A stretch of DNA of 64,000 nt from Planctomycetales bacterium ZRK34 (GCA_014873095.1 CP050848.1:3407850-3471849), one strand, 5' to 3'. Counted from the first letter of the stretch, positions 1 through 8,646 are shown. A program made the numbers and translations. The notes: generated from the letters alone by a model not told the origin.

Positions 1-2
1 CG

Positions 3-713
3 CACGTGGGGCGACTGACGACCGTCGGCGAGATGGCCTCGGGCCTGGCGCACGAGTTGAATCAACCGCTGGGCGCGATCGTCAACTACCTGCGGGGCTG
101 CATCAAGATGATCGAATCGGGCGCCACCGATTGCCAGACGCTGTCGGACCCGATCGCCCATGCCGCCGCCCAGGCCGAGCGCGCCGGACAGATCATCCGC
201 CGACTGCGCGAGTTTGTCGCCAAGGGCACACCGCAGCAGACCCCCGAGCCGGTGCATGGCCTGATCACCGAGATGGCGGAACTGCTGGCGATCGAAGCGC
301 GTGAAGCGTCGGTGCAGATTCGATTTGATCTGCCGACGGACCTGCCGGACGTGCTGGCGGATCGGATTCAGGTGCAGCAGGTTTTGCTGAACCTGATGCG
401 CAACGGGATCGAGGCGATGGAGAAGACGCCCGTGGAGGAGCGCCAGTTGGATGTGGCGGCTCGCGTGTTGACGCCGAACCTGATCGAGTTGAGCGTGACC
501 GATCACGGTTGCGGATGTGAGGCCGAGGCGCTGGCGCAGGTGTTTGATCCGTTTTTCACCACCAAGTCGAGCGGCATGGGGATGGGCCTGGCCATCAGTC
601 GCTCCATCATCGAAGCCCATAGCGGGCGGCTGATCGTTGAAGACAATACCGACGGCCGCGGACTGACCTTTCGTTTCACCCTACCAACGGTTAATCTGAA
701 AGACCATGGATAA
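3..713 (+). CDS. FixL-type sensor histidine kinase, C-terminal part (5' truncated by window)
   Basis: Only the transmitter part is visible; the reading frame is open to the left edge, so the true start and the sensor domains lie outside. The dimerisation and phosphoacceptor helix carries the H-box GLAHELNQPLGAI, typical of FixL/HWE-like PAS kinases. It is followed by the ATPase with an N-box around NLMRNGIEAME, the G1 box DHGCG and the G2 box GMGMGLAISRSI. The product would autophosphorylate on the H-box His and pass phosphate to the next gene's product. The 8-nt overlap with the downstream FixJ-like regulator supports a cognate pair. The input signal cannot be told from the sequence. Confidence 0.9.
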   Translation, partial: HVGRLTTVGEMASGLAHELNQPLGAIVNYLRGCIKMIESGATDCQTLSDPIAHAAAQAERAGQIIRRLREFVAKGTPQQTPEPVHGLITEMAELLAIEAREASVQIRFDLPTDLPDVLADRIQVQQVLLNLMRNGIEAMEKTPVEERQLDVAARVLTPNLIELSVTDHGCGCEAEALAQVFDPFFTTKSSGMGMGLAISRSIIEAHSGRLIVEDNTDGRGLTFRFTLPTVNLKDHG

Positions 714-1386
714 AGCACGCAAGCAAACCGAACCGTCCACGAATGCCGGTCACGGAAGTTCTGACGTTTCCGGCGGGCCGACGCCCGGCACCGTCTTCGT
801 CGTCGATGACGACAGCGCGATGCGTCAGTCGTTGCAGTTTCTGATCGAATCGCACGGTTATCACGTGGAGACCTTCCCCAGCGCCGAGGCGTTTTTGGAG
901 TATTACCAGCCGTCGATGCGGGGCTGCCTGCTGCTGGATGTGCGTATGCCCGGCATGGGCGGGCTCAAGTTGCAGGAGACCCTGCGCGACAACGGTCACC
1001 CGATTCCGGTGATCCTGCTGACGGCGCACGGCGATGTGCCCATGGCCGTCAAGGCGATGCGCGCCGGGGCTTTCGATTTCATCGAAAAACCCTCTAACGA
1101 TCACGTCCTGCTGGATCGCATCGCCAAGGCGTTGCAGCGTGAGCAGAAGCTTCGCGACAATGAGCAGGTGGTGCAGGAAGTCGAGTCGGGGCTGTCCGAG
1201 CTTTCGCCGCGCGAGCGCGAGGTGATGGAACTGGTCGTTACGGGCATGCTCAACAAGCAGATCGCCGCTGAACTGGGCATCAGCATCAAAACCGTCGAGG
1301 TTCACCGCGCCCGGGTGATGGAGAAGATGCAGGCAGAAAGCCTGGCCGAACTCGTGCGAAAAGCGATCATTGCCGGGGTAGAATAG
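706..1386 (+). CDS. FixJ-family response regulator (REC + LuxR-type HTH)
   Basis: 226 aa. A receiver domain (about residues 29-145) has the acidic cluster VVDDD near 32-36, phosphoacceptor D78 in LLLDVRMPG, T106 in LLTAHGD and K128 in IEKP. A LuxR/GerE helix-turn-helix fills about 163-226, with SPREREVMELVV and the recognition part GISIKTVEVHRARVMEKM. The ATG overlaps the kinase stop region, so the two genes are translationally coupled. By family knowledge, phosphorylation promotes dimerisation and promoter binding. The first 28 residues are a polar, probably disordered extension. Target genes are unknown; nothing next to it looks like nitrogen fixation, so fixJ itself is not claimed. Confidence 0.9.
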   Translation: MDKARKQTEPSTNAGHGSSDVSGGPTPGTVFVVDDDSAMRQSLQFLIESHGYHVETFPSAEAFLEYYQPSMRGCLLLDVRMPGMGGLKLQETLRDNGHPIPVILLTAHGDVPMAVKAMRAGAFDFIEKPSNDHVLLDRIAKALQREQKLRDNEQVVQEVESGLSELSPREREVMELVVTGMLNKQIAAELGISIKTVEVHRARVMEKMQAESLAELVRKAIIAGVE

Positions 1387-1428
1387 TCCATCGCGTCACC
1401 AGCCGATGCGTGAGGTATATTGGGGTCC

Positions 1429-3798
1429 ATGTCGCGATCGGCCCAACAGATACTCGATGACCTGCGCCAACGCGAGCTGGCCGATGAAGCCCAGCTTGCG
1501 TCCGTAGCGGAAATGACAGACGCCAAGCAACTGCTGCAGCGGTTGGTCGGCGACGGGGTGCTGACGGAATTTCAGGCCAAGGCGCTGTGGCACGGCGCGG
1601 CCGCCTCGCTGAACATCGGCCAGTATGTCATCGTCGATCGACTCGGCGCCGGCGGCATGGGCGTGGTCTACCAGGCGCGCCACAAGCTGATGAATCGGCT
1701 GGTGGCGATCAAGGTGCTCTCGGCCGAGTTGTCGCACAACGAAGCGATGAAGCGGCGGTTCTTCCGCGAGGTGCAGGCAGCCGGTCGGCTCAACCACCCG
1801 AACATCGTCACCGCCCACGACGCCGGCGAGCACAACGGCCGACTCTTTCTCGTGATGGAATACGTCGACGGGCATGATGTGTCGACGCTGCTGGAGCGGC
1901 GCGGGGCGATCGGGCTCGAGCAGGCGGTGAACATCACGATGCAGGCCTCCGCCGCGCTGGATTATGCGCATACACAGGGCGTGATTCACCGCGATGTGAA
2001 GCCCGGGAATCTGCTGCTGCGGCGTGATGGGACCGTGAAGGTGCTGGACATGGGTCTGGCGGTGTTGATCGACGCTGAGCACCAGGCGGAGCATTCGCTG
2101 ACGGTGACCGGCCGCATGATGGGCACCGTCGAGTACATGCCCCCCGAGCAGGCTGAAGACCCGCGGCAGGCCGATCATCGCGCCGACATCTACGCGCTGG
2201 GCTATACGCTGTTTCGCATGCTCACCGGGCGGCTGCCGTATTCGGGGCAGTCGGCTTTCGCGCTGGCGCTGGCGCATCGTGAGCGACCGATCCCGAACCT
2301 GGCTGAGCAGCTACCCGGGACGCCGCTGGCCCTGGTGCAGGTGTTCGAGCGCATGGTCGCCAAGTCGCCGGATGAGCGTTTCGCGTCGATGCGACACGTG
2401 ATCGAATCGCTGCAGCAGGCCGTGCCCTCGGCCGGTGATGCGCCGATGCTCATCGATGCCCGGCAGATCAGCAATCGACTCCGTTCAAACCCCGAAGCTG
2501 AAACCACGCCCGGTCGCGACATGATCACGCCGCCTCCGCCGACGCTGGAATCGACCATGCCGACGATGCCGGTGCCGTCGGCATCGGCGTTGGGTGAACC
2601 GCGGTCGCTTCCGCCGCAGCCACGCACGCGCCGTACGCAGAAGAAAAAACCGTGGGCGCTGGTGATGGGCGTGATGATCATCGCGGTCATCGGCGTGCTG
2701 GCCGCCCTGGCGACGATGGCCATGATGGATGACACAACCGCCGACGCGGCGTCGGAGGAAACGGTGACCGTTGCTTCCGCCGCGCCGATCGAACCGGCCG
2801 TTGAGCCTGAACCCGAACCCGCGGCAGAACCGACGCCGCAGCCGGAACCCGTCATTGAAAAGACCGCGACCCCGGATGTACCGATGGTCAAGCTCGCGCC
2901 GGTTTCGACACCGATCGTGAATCCAACCTCGCTTGCTCCGGCCGCCGCTGAACCCGAACCTGCGCCGACGCCCGTGTCCGATCCCGATATCGAGGCGCTG
3001 TCGGCTGCCGAGCCGAAGTCCGGCCCTGAAACCATCAAGCCGCAGCAGGGCTGGGTCGATGTGTTCACCTTCATCGATGCCGGCGCCGACGCTCTGGAAG
3101 GTCGCTTCGAATATGTACACGGCGGCATCATCGCCCAGGGCGCGCCGCTGCCGGCCCCGGCGACCGCGCGGTTGCAACTGCCGTTTCAAACCCTCGGCAG
3201 CTACGAAGTCGAAGTTGCTTTCGCCCAGGTTCGCGGGGAGAAGTCCGGCCTGGTGATTCCCGTCGGGCGTCAGTCGGTCGGCATCACACTCGACAGTCAG
3301 GCCAATACCATCACGCTCGCCGACATCAAAGGCGAACCCCTCAGCGTGACGATCGAAGAAAGTGCCCGCCCCCGTCGCAACAACATCCTCATGAGCGCGC
3401 GAGTGGCGCACGCCGGCGACCAGGTTCGTCTGACGGTGATGCTCGAAGGGCGGGCCGTCGCGGACTGGTCCGGCGCGCGGAGTGAACTTGAAGCCCCGGA
3501 TGGTCTGCGAATCAAACGTCGCGGGGCCGCAGCGTTCATCTCACCGCAGACCGACACCCACCTGGACCGGGTTCGTCTTCGCATGATTACGGGGTATGCC
3601 CGGCTATTGCGGACCGAGCCGGTCGATCAGACTTCCAGTGGTGGCGCTACGACCCCGCCGCAGCCGCCGAATTTCCCGTCGCTTCCGGATCGGACGAATC
3701 CACCGCAGCGACCCGACGGCCCAGGAGGAAAGTTCGATCGTCCTCAGCGGCCCGGTCGCCCTGGATTGCGTCCAGAAGATCGCCAACGGCCCCGCTGA
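1429..3798 (+). CDS. membrane-anchored Ser/Thr protein kinase (Hanks type)
   Basis: About 789 aa from the ATG at 1429; an in-frame TTG at 1420 is less likely. A helical N-terminal region (1-65) precedes the kinase domain (about 66-335): glycine loop GAGGMGVVYQA, catalytic Lys in VAIKVL, HRDVKPGN near 187, and DMGLA in place of DFG. One transmembrane segment lies near 408-432. Beyond it are a Pro/Glu-rich linker and a probably extracytoplasmic beta-rich domain (about 545-720) that I do not recognise. There are no PASTA repeats. The C-terminal ~50 residues are Pro/Arg-rich and low in complexity, and they overlap the convergent phosphatase gene by about 150 nt. The neighbouring FHA-phosphatase is a natural partner: FHA domains bind phospho-Thr. 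Confidence 0.92.
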   Translation: MSRSAQQILDDLRQRELADEAQLASVAEMTDAKQLLQRLVGDGVLTEFQAKALWHGAAASLNIGQYVIVDRLGAGGMGVVYQARHKLMNRLVAIKVLSAELSHNEAMKRRFFREVQAAGRLNHPNIVTAHDAGEHNGRLFLVMEYVDGHDVSTLLERRGAIGLEQAVNITMQASAALDYAHTQGVIHRDVKPGNLLLRRDGTVKVLDMGLAVLIDAEHQAEHSLTVTGRMMGTVEYMPPEQAEDPRQADHRADIYALGYTLFRMLTGRLPYSGQSAFALALAHRERPIPNLAEQLPGTPLALVQVFERMVAKSPDERFASMRHVIESLQQAVPSAGDAPMLIDARQISNRLRSNPEAETTPGRDMITPPPPTLESTMPTMPVPSASALGEPRSLPPQPRTRRTQKKKPWALVMGVMIIAVIGVLAALATMAMMDDTTADAASEETVTVASAAPIEPAVEPEPEPAAEPTPQPEPVIEKTATPDVPMVKLAPVSTPIVNPTSLAPAAAEPEPAPTPVSDPDIEALSAAEPKSGPETIKPQQGWVDVFTFIDAGADALEGRFEYVHGGIIAQGAPLPAPATARLQLPFQTLGSYEVEVAFAQVRGEKSGLVIPVGRQSVGITLDSQANTITLADIKGEPLSVTIEESARPRRNNILMSARVAHAGDQVRLTVMLEGRAVADWSGARSELEAPDGLRIKRRGAAAFISPQTDTHLDRVRLRMITGYARLLRTEPVDQTSSGGATTPPQPPNFPSLPDRTNPPQRPDGPGGKFDRPQRPGRPGLRPEDRQRPR

Positions 3799-5395
3799 GC
3801 AGGCCTAGCGTTCGTGTCGGACCCATTCGATACAACCCCGCCAATTCATCGCTGAGCCCCTCGACGCACAACATCTGTCCATCGTCGCGCTTCAACTCGC
3901 TGAGCCCGTCGGTATACATCGCCAACAGTTCGCCGATCACCAGCGCGTCGTGTTGCGACCGCATCGGTTCCTGGCAAACCCCCAGCGGCAGATTCTCCGC
4001 CTGCTGCAGAGGGCGCACCTTGCCGGTCGGATCGATACACAGCACCGGCGGATGGCCCGCGTTGACGCATTCGACTTCGCCGGTCAGCGGGTCGATCGCC
4101 AAGGCCGCGGCCGTGACGAATATCCGATCGTCGAGGTACTCGCAAAGGTGCTCGTTGAGCCCGTTCATCATGGTCGTCAGATCCGCCCCGGCCCGGAGAA
4201 AGGCCCGCACCATGGCGTGCAACTCGCTGGCGACCAGCGCTGCCGGCAGACCCTTGCCCGTGACATCCGCGATGACCAGCACCGTCCGCCCGTCGTGGTT
4301 GCTGACCACATCAACGTAGTCGCCCCCGACCCATTTGCACGGCTCGAACCCGATCGCGATCTCCATGCCCGGCGTCGACGGATAACGCGGCACCAGCCGC
4401 TGTTGAATCTCGCGTGCCTGTGACAGCTCGCGCTCGATCGCCGCGTGTCGTGTCGCCTGCGTCTGCACGGCGATGGTCGATTCGGCATGTTGGTACTGTT
4501 GAGCGGCCAGGGCCACCAGCGTCAGCCATTCGACCGTGCCGAACTGCGGCGGAAAGCTCACGTACAGCACATCGACCGATTCATCATCGACGCGCAGCGG
4601 CACCGCCGCGGCCGCCTGCTCGCCGGCCTGCTCGGGGGCGATCGACAGTTCGACTCCGCCGCCTTTGCCGCCGGTGACATTCGAGGCGAAAGTCGGCGCC
4701 GGTTGACGCCGCACCGCCGAGAGCAGGCCCCGCGAGAGGCGCGGCATCGAGTCGTAATCTTCTTTGAGTCGTTCGTTGCGCGCCGGCGTGCACAGCGCCT
4801 GCGGGGTCAATTCTGAATCGCCGCGCGCCATGCGCAGCGCCACGGCGCGGCGGCCGTGAAAGGCGCCGTCGACCATCAGGTGGCACAACCGCTCGAGTCG
4901 CGCCCGCCGCGTCGGCAGGGTCAACAACTCGTGAGCGAAGTCGGTCAGCGTGTTCAGGTGGGTCGTGTCGATGCGGCCGGCTTTGGCGCCGAAGGTGCTG
5001 TAGCGCGTGTTCGGCGCGTCGGCGACGGTGGTGGGCTTGGCCTTGACGAAGGGCTGAGCGCCCTCGGTGATCACACACAACTCGAACGCGCCGATGGCGA
5101 ACGAATCGCCGGACGAAAGCTCGGCTTCGGTGACGGTCTGCCCGTCGATGAGCGTGCCGTTGCGCGAGCCTAAATCCCGCAGCGTGATGCGCCCCAGCGG
5201 GTCGCGTGAAATTTCAGCGTGACGACGGGAGATGCGCTCATCGTCCAACTGCAGCGTGGCCGACTTGGACCGCCCGATGATCACCGGCTCGCGGCTGAGT
5301 CGGATGCGATCCAGTTCGTGCCCGCCGGCCCTGACGCAGAGCCACGCGACGCCGGAGGATGAATCGCCTGTTGAATTGGACACAGAATCACTCAT
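3647..5395 (-). CDS. FHA domain-containing SpoIIE/PP2C-type serine phosphatase
   Basis: 582 aa. An N-terminal FHA domain (about 20-110) shows the signature GRSKSATLQL, ISRRHAEI and GSRNGTLIDG. A GAF-like middle region (about 150-310) and a helical linker (SQAREIQQRLVP near 335) lead to a PP2C/SpoIIE phosphatase domain with GGDYVDV, IADVTGKGLPAAL, NAGHPP and, close to the end, DDRTFLLG. The product should dephosphorylate Ser/Thr phosphoproteins, directed by phosphothreonine binding through FHA. It is convergent to the kinase gene. Its last ~50 codons, including the conserved DDRTF strand, are read on the opposite strand as the kinase's Pro/Arg-rich tail. Confidence 0.9.
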   Translation of the reverse strand: MSDSVSNSTGDSSSGVAWLCVRAGGHELDRIRLSREPVIIGRSKSATLQLDDERISRRHAEISRDPLGRITLRDLGSRNGTLIDGQTVTEAELSSGDSFAIGAFELCVITEGAQPFVKAKPTTVADAPNTRYSTFGAKAGRIDTTHLNTLTDFAHELLTLPTRRARLERLCHLMVDGAFHGRRAVALRMARGDSELTPQALCTPARNERLKEDYDSMPRLSRGLLSAVRRQPAPTFASNVTGGKGGGVELSIAPEQAGEQAAAAVPLRVDDESVDVLYVSFPPQFGTVEWLTLVALAAQQYQHAESTIAVQTQATRHAAIERELSQAREIQQRLVPRYPSTPGMEIAIGFEPCKWVGGDYVDVVSNHDGRTVLVIADVTGKGLPAALVASELHAMVRAFLRAGADLTTMMNGLNEHLCEYLDDRIFVTAAALAIDPLTGEVECVNAGHPPVLCIDPTGKVRPLQQAENLPLGVCQEPMRSQHDALVIGELLAMYTDGLSELKRDDGQMLCVEGLSDELAGLYRMGPTRTLGLLSGAVGDLLDAIQGDRAAEDDRTFLLGRRVAAVDSSDPEATGNSAAAAGS

Positions 5396-5460
5396 GACAG
5401 CGGCCGATTATAGCGAATTGTCTGAAACCGCCATGATGGCGTAAAAACAGGGGCGTTATG

Positions 5461-5663
5461 GGGCAAACCCGCAGTCGAAAATGCAAACCCCCTGGCCTGC
5501 CCCGACGTATTATTCCGTGTAGGGCGATCCGGTGAAAGCTCGGGCGGCCCACTGATCCTGGGAGGGTTCCAGACCCGCTCGACCCCGCCGGATCGCACCG
5601 ATTGAATTTCGTAGTTAGCCCGCGTCAACGGCCTGTCCCCTCCGTTGCCGCGGGTTTTTATTT
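5461..5663 (+). ncRNA. candidate structured small RNA or leader ending at an orphan terminator
   Basis: The 391-base gap between the divergent phosphatase and gspA-like genes has no convincing ORF. It does contain a strong rightward intrinsic terminator (5619-5660) that follows no gene on this strand. Just before it, GCGATCCGG (5523-5531) and CCGGATCGC (5588-5596) are a perfect 9-bp inverted repeat closing a GC-rich domain with further GGG/CCC pairing. This suggests a short transcript of about 140-200 nt. The 5' end is a guess. I do not recognise the family: it lacks the SRP RNA tetraloop region, RNase P P4 and tmRNA features. It could also be an attenuator for gspA. Confidence 0.35.
5619..5660 (+). 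terminator. strong intrinsic terminator with no upstream gene on the strand
   Basis: CCCGCGTCAACGG (5619-5631) pairs with CCGTTGCCGCGGG (5642-5654) with one mismatch, and TTTTTATTT follows at once. It points rightward, in the spacer between two divergent genes, so it must end either a small RNA or transcription entering the gspA-like gene. Confidence 0.75.
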
Positions 5664-5786
5664 GACGTTCGTGTCTTATCGGCCCTGCAAAATATAGCGT
5701 TTGTAACGGTTACGCCGGTAAACCGGCGCGGCGATTGTGCCGATGGCACTTGCGGTACACCTCGCAATCCGCGATGGAGACGCGCT

Positions 5787-6614
5787 ATGGCTGATATGTA
5801 CAACGACTATTACGGCTTCAATGAGTCGCCGTTCAACATCACGCCCGATCCGCGCTTCCTGTTTTTCTCCGAGCGGCATCGCGAGGCCTTCAGCCACCTG
5901 CTGTTCGGCATCCAGCAGCGCAAGGGGTTCATTCAGATCACCGGCGAGGTCGGCTCCGGCAAGACCACCCTCTGCCGCGCCCTGCTGGAAAAGCTCGGCG
6001 ACAATTACAAGACTTCGCTGATTCTGAATCCCTGCCTGTCGCTGGATCAACTGCTGGCGGCGATCCTCAAAGAATTCGGCATCGAAATCAAAAAAGGCCA
6101 GCGCGACCGCGTGTCCATGCTCGAAACGCTCAACGAGTTCCTGCTTCAACAGGTGATCGAGGGCTTCGAGGTCGTGTTGATCATCGACGAAGCGCAGGAC
6201 ATGAGCTTCGAGCTGCTGGAGCAGGTGCGCCTGCTGAGCAATCTTGAAACCGACGACCGCAAGCTGCTGCAGATCGTGTTGATCGGTCAGCCCGAGCTGC
6301 GCGACAAGATCAACGACAAACGCCTCCGCCAGCTTCGTCAGCGCATCACGGTGCGGTATCACCTGACGCCGCTGAGTCGTCGCGAGATGGACGAATACAT
6401 CCGCCATCGCATTCACGTATGCGGCGGCAACGGTCAGCCGACCTTCAGCTCGTGGGCGACGCGCAAGATCTACGGCTATTCAAAAGGTATCCCACGCCTG
6501 GTCAATGCAGTCTGTGACAAGGCGTTGTTGTGTGGTTTCGTCGCCGGGGTCGAGCGGCTCAATGCCCGCCACATCCGTCGTGCCATCGCCGCCCTCGAGG
6601 GAGACTTCGCATGA
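5787..6614 (+). CDS. GspA/ExeA-like AAA ATPase of the secretion type
   Basis: 275 aa. The N-terminal signature YYGFNESPFNITPDPRFLF is typical of ExeA/GspA proteins. The Walker A motif GEVGSGKTT lies near 53-61, Walker B VVLIIDEAQDM near 129-139, and the RQRITVRYHLTPL sensor region near 185. In type II secretion, GspA and GspB form a cytoplasmic-membrane complex that uses ATP to help insert the secretin through peptidoglycan; planctomycetes use related ATPases with exopolysaccharide and pilus systems too. The start follows CGATGGAGACGCGCT. The stop overlaps the next start (ATGA), so the two are coupled. Confidence 0.85.
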   Translation: MADMYNDYYGFNESPFNITPDPRFLFFSERHREAFSHLLFGIQQRKGFIQITGEVGSGKTTLCRALLEKLGDNYKTSLILNPCLSLDQLLAAILKEFGIEIKKGQRDRVSMLETLNEFLLQQVIEGFEVVLIIDEAQDMSFELLEQVRLLSNLETDDRKLLQIVLIGQPELRDKINDKRLRQLRQRITVRYHLTPLSRREMDEYIRHRIHVCGGNGQPTFSSWATRKIYGYSKGIPRLVNAVCDKALLCGFVAGVERLNARHIRRAIAALEGDFA

Positions 6615-7402
6615 GCCTGGTCAATGAAGCGCTGCGCAAGGCGCGCATCGACTCGACATTGCGGAAAGTGGATCACGACATCGATCTGTCGGCGATGACG
6701 GGGCCTTCGCTGCACGACACCTCGGCGCGGTCGACCGTCAGGCCGGCGAGCAACCCGATGACCGGGGCGATCGTGCTCGGCGCGGCGGCGGCGTTTGGCC
6801 TGGTGGGCGTGTTGGCGGTCGTGGCGCTGGTGGTGATGCCGGGCGTCAAGGCGGTCAAAGGCGCGATGGGGCCGCAGCAGGCGATGGCGGCCCCGATGTT
6901 GGATGCGCCGGAGCCGGAACCATCAGAATCCGAACCTGTATCATTGATTGGGCGGGGAGATTTAAATCTCCCCGCCGAGGTGTCAGAACCAGAGTCCAAA
7001 ATTGAACCTGAGCCGGTTAAGCCGGTGGTGAAGTTGACCGAACCCATGCCGGAGACCGTGGCGCAGAAAGACCCAGGGTCGCGTAGCGACCCGGCTGTTG
7101 TTACTGAGCCGAGTACCCCGCTGATCAACATTGAGCCGGTTGCTCCGATGCCGGCGCCGAGTGTGCCGCAGGTGCCGGGGCTGGTCGAAGGGCGGGCGTA
7201 TCTGCAGTCGGTGCGCATTCCCAACGGGCCGACGCTGGTGATGACGGGCATCGCGTGGTCGGACGATGTCAAAGTCGCCCTGATCAACGGCATGACGCTG
7301 GAGCCCGGTGACGCTTACGAGAATGTGGCGGTCATCGCGGTCGAGCCCAAGCGCGTGCAGCTCGAATCCGGCGGCGTGAAGTTTTATCTGCGCATGCCTT
7401 GA
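6611..7402 (+). CDS. GspB-like membrane protein (partner of the GspA-like ATPase)
   Basis: 263 aa from the ATG that overlaps the preceding TGA. The N-terminal MSLVNEALRKAR motif is characteristic of GspB-type proteins next to ExeA ATPases. One membrane segment lies at about 52-76. A long Pro/Glu-rich periplasmic linker follows, then a C-terminal GspB domain (about 200-263: YLQSVRIPNGPTLVMTGIAW to the end). The linker contains two palindromic DNA inserts, a 26-bp perfect palindrome at 6951-6976 and a 17-bp palindrome at 7076-7092. Both are in frame and sit where the protein tolerates change. No secretin or other gsp gene is nearby. Confidence 0.8.
   Translation: MSLVNEALRKARIDSTLRKVDHDIDLSAMTGPSLHDTSARSTVRPASNPMTGAIVLGAAAAFGLVGVLAVVALVVMPGVKAVKGAMGPQQAMAAPMLDAPEPEPSESEPVSLIGRGDLNLPAEVSEPESKIEPEPVKPVVKLTEPMPETVAQKDPGSRSDPAVVTEPSTPLINIEPVAPMPAPSVPQVPGLVEGRAYLQSVRIPNGPTLVMTGIAWSDDVKVALINGMTLEPGDAYENVAVIAVEPKRVQLESGGVKFYLRMP
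6951..6976. repeat. 26-bp perfect palindrome inside the gspB-like linker
   Basis: The 13-base arm GGCGGGGAGATTT is followed directly by its exact complement, giving a 26-bp palindrome with no loop. It is translated as part of the flexible linker. An uninterrupted palindrome of this length is unlikely by chance in coding DNA, so it looks like an insert or a protein-binding palindrome. Confidence 0.75.
7076..7092. repeat. REP-like palindrome (GGGTCGC family) inside the gspB-like gene
   Basis: GGGTCGC-GTA-GCGACCC, a 7-bp stem with a 3-base loop, lies in frame in the linker. The same palindrome type occurs twice, as an inverted pair, in the signal peptide region of the gene at 18823, so it belongs to a dispersed family. 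Confidence 0.65.
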
Positions 7403-7403
7403 G

Positions 7404-7498
7404 CTGGTTAATTGGTTAACTGGTTATCTGGTTAACCGGTCAATGCGACGCCTGCGGTGTCTTTCCAGTTCACCAGTCAACCAATTAACCAGTTCACC
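7404..7498. repeat. long hairpin with 8-nt tandem-unit arms (CTGGTTAA family)
   Basis: The left arm is four 8-nt units, CTGGTTAA, TTGGTTAA, CTGGTTAT and CTGGTTAA (7404-7435). The right arm has CCAGTTCA, CCAGTCAA, CCAATTAA and CCAGTTCA (7465-7496). About 25 of 28 positions pair, with a loop of roughly 30 nt. It lies 51 nt upstream of the DUF58 gene start. No T tract follows, so it is not a standard terminator. Confidence 0.85.
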
Positions 7499-7549
7499 CT
7501 TTGCCCGCCGTGCGTTGATGCGTTGAGTCGACTAAACTTAACGCATCGC

Positions 7550-8485
7550 ATGAGCCCTCGGCCCCAACACTCCGCGACCGATTATCTGCAACCGCAGACG
7601 CTGGCCCAGGTCCAGGGTGTCGAGCTGCGCGCCCGCCACATCGTCGAAGGCCTCATGACCGGCATGCACCGCTCGCCGCACTTCGGCTACAGCGTCGAGT
7701 TCGCCCAGCATCGGCCCTACACCTCCGGCGACGATCTGCGACACCTGGACTGGAAAGTCTTTGGCCGCACCGACAAGCTTTACCTCAAGCAGTATCAGCA
7801 GGAAACCAACCTCGACCTGATGCTGCTGGTCGACGCCTCGGGCTCGATGAGCTACGGCACGACCTTCGGCACATCCAAAAACGTCTGGCGCAAGTTCGAC
7901 CACGCCACCGCCATCGCGGCGGCCCTGTCGTACATCGCCCTGCAGCAGCAGGACCGGGCCGGTCTGATCGTGTTCGCCGATCGGATGATGGAATTCGTGC
8001 GGCCGTCCAACGCCCGCGGGCAGTGGCGATCGATCGTCAAAGCGCTGTCGACCCACCCGGTCGAGCAGCCCACCCAGATGGGGCGCGTCTTCGATGAAGT
8101 GCTCGGCAAGCTGACCCACCGCACGCTCATCGTCGTGCTCAGCGATCTATTCGAAGAGTCCTCCGCCCTCGGCGCCGCCCTGGCCCGCCTGCACCATCGT
8201 CGCCACGATGTGATGCTGATGCAGACGCTGGACAAGGCCGAGCTGACTTTTCCGTTCGTGAACCCGCAGCGCCTGCTGGGCCTGGAAAACGAAGGCAAGA
8301 TCGACCTGGACCCCAAGGCCCTGCGTGAAGCGTACCTGCAGGAACTGAACGCGCACATTCGCGCGATCCAATCCGAAGCGCGAAAGTATCGTTACGACCA
8401 TGTACTGATCGACACCACCAGCGAAGTCGGCCCCCCGCTGAGCCACTTCCTGGCCAAACGCACCGCCAGGCTCAAGCGAGCTTGA
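7550..8485 (+). CDS. DUF58 family protein (VWA-like fold, MoxR-associated type)
   Basis: 311 aa from the ATG at 7550; an upstream in-frame extension to 7457 runs through a repeat and is rejected. It shows the DUF58 signature RPYTSGDDLRHLDWKVFGR, followed by a VWA-like domain with the metal-site motif DASGSMSYG near 100 and SDLFEE near 205. DUF58 proteins are usually encoded next to a MoxR AAA+ chaperone and BatA/BatB-type membrane proteins, and are thought to help assemble or activate envelope complexes. Here BatA-like and VWA genes follow, but no moxR is present in the window. No clear ribosome binding site is seen; TAAACT at 7533-7538 could be a -10 box, which would give a very short leader. 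Confidence 0.9.
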   Translation: MSPRPQHSATDYLQPQTLAQVQGVELRARHIVEGLMTGMHRSPHFGYSVEFAQHRPYTSGDDLRHLDWKVFGRTDKLYLKQYQQETNLDLMLLVDASGSMSYGTTFGTSKNVWRKFDHATAIAAALSYIALQQQDRAGLIVFADRMMEFVRPSNARGQWRSIVKALSTHPVEQPTQMGRVFDEVLGKLTHRTLIVVLSDLFEESSALGAALARLHHRRHDVMLMQTLDKAELTFPFVNPQRLLGLENEGKIDLDPKALREAYLQELNAHIRAIQSEARKYRYDHVLIDTTSEVGPPLSHFLAKRTARLKRA

Positions 8486-8490
8486 GCCAA

Positions 8491-8613
8491 ATGACCAATG
8501 ACCAAGTCCCAATGTCCAAGGTAGTGTTTGAAGGCCCGATGCATGAAGCGACCGCTGCGCGACATTGGAACATTGGGCATTGCCTTAGTCATTGGGACTT
8601 GGTCATTGGTCAT
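8491..8613. repeat. long hairpin with 7-nt tandem-unit arms (ATGACCA family)
   Basis: Left units are ATGACCA, ATGACCA, AGTCCCA and ATGTCCA (8491-8518); right units include TGGGACT, TGGTCAT and TGGTCAT (8593-8613). Positions 8491-8514 pair perfectly with 8590-8613 (24 bp), and further TGGxCAT units lie inside the ~75-nt loop. It fills the spacer between the DUF58 and BatA-like genes and ends 33 nt before the next start codon. Confidence 0.88.
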
Positions 8614-8646
8614 TCTGTTGGACAGTGAGAGCATTCTGGAACTTAT

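Noticed and set aside
5523..5596. tRNA-like T-arm (GGGTTCCAGACCC)
   Set aside because: No matching acceptor, D-arm or anticodon arm; position 57 is C and the stem is only three pairs.
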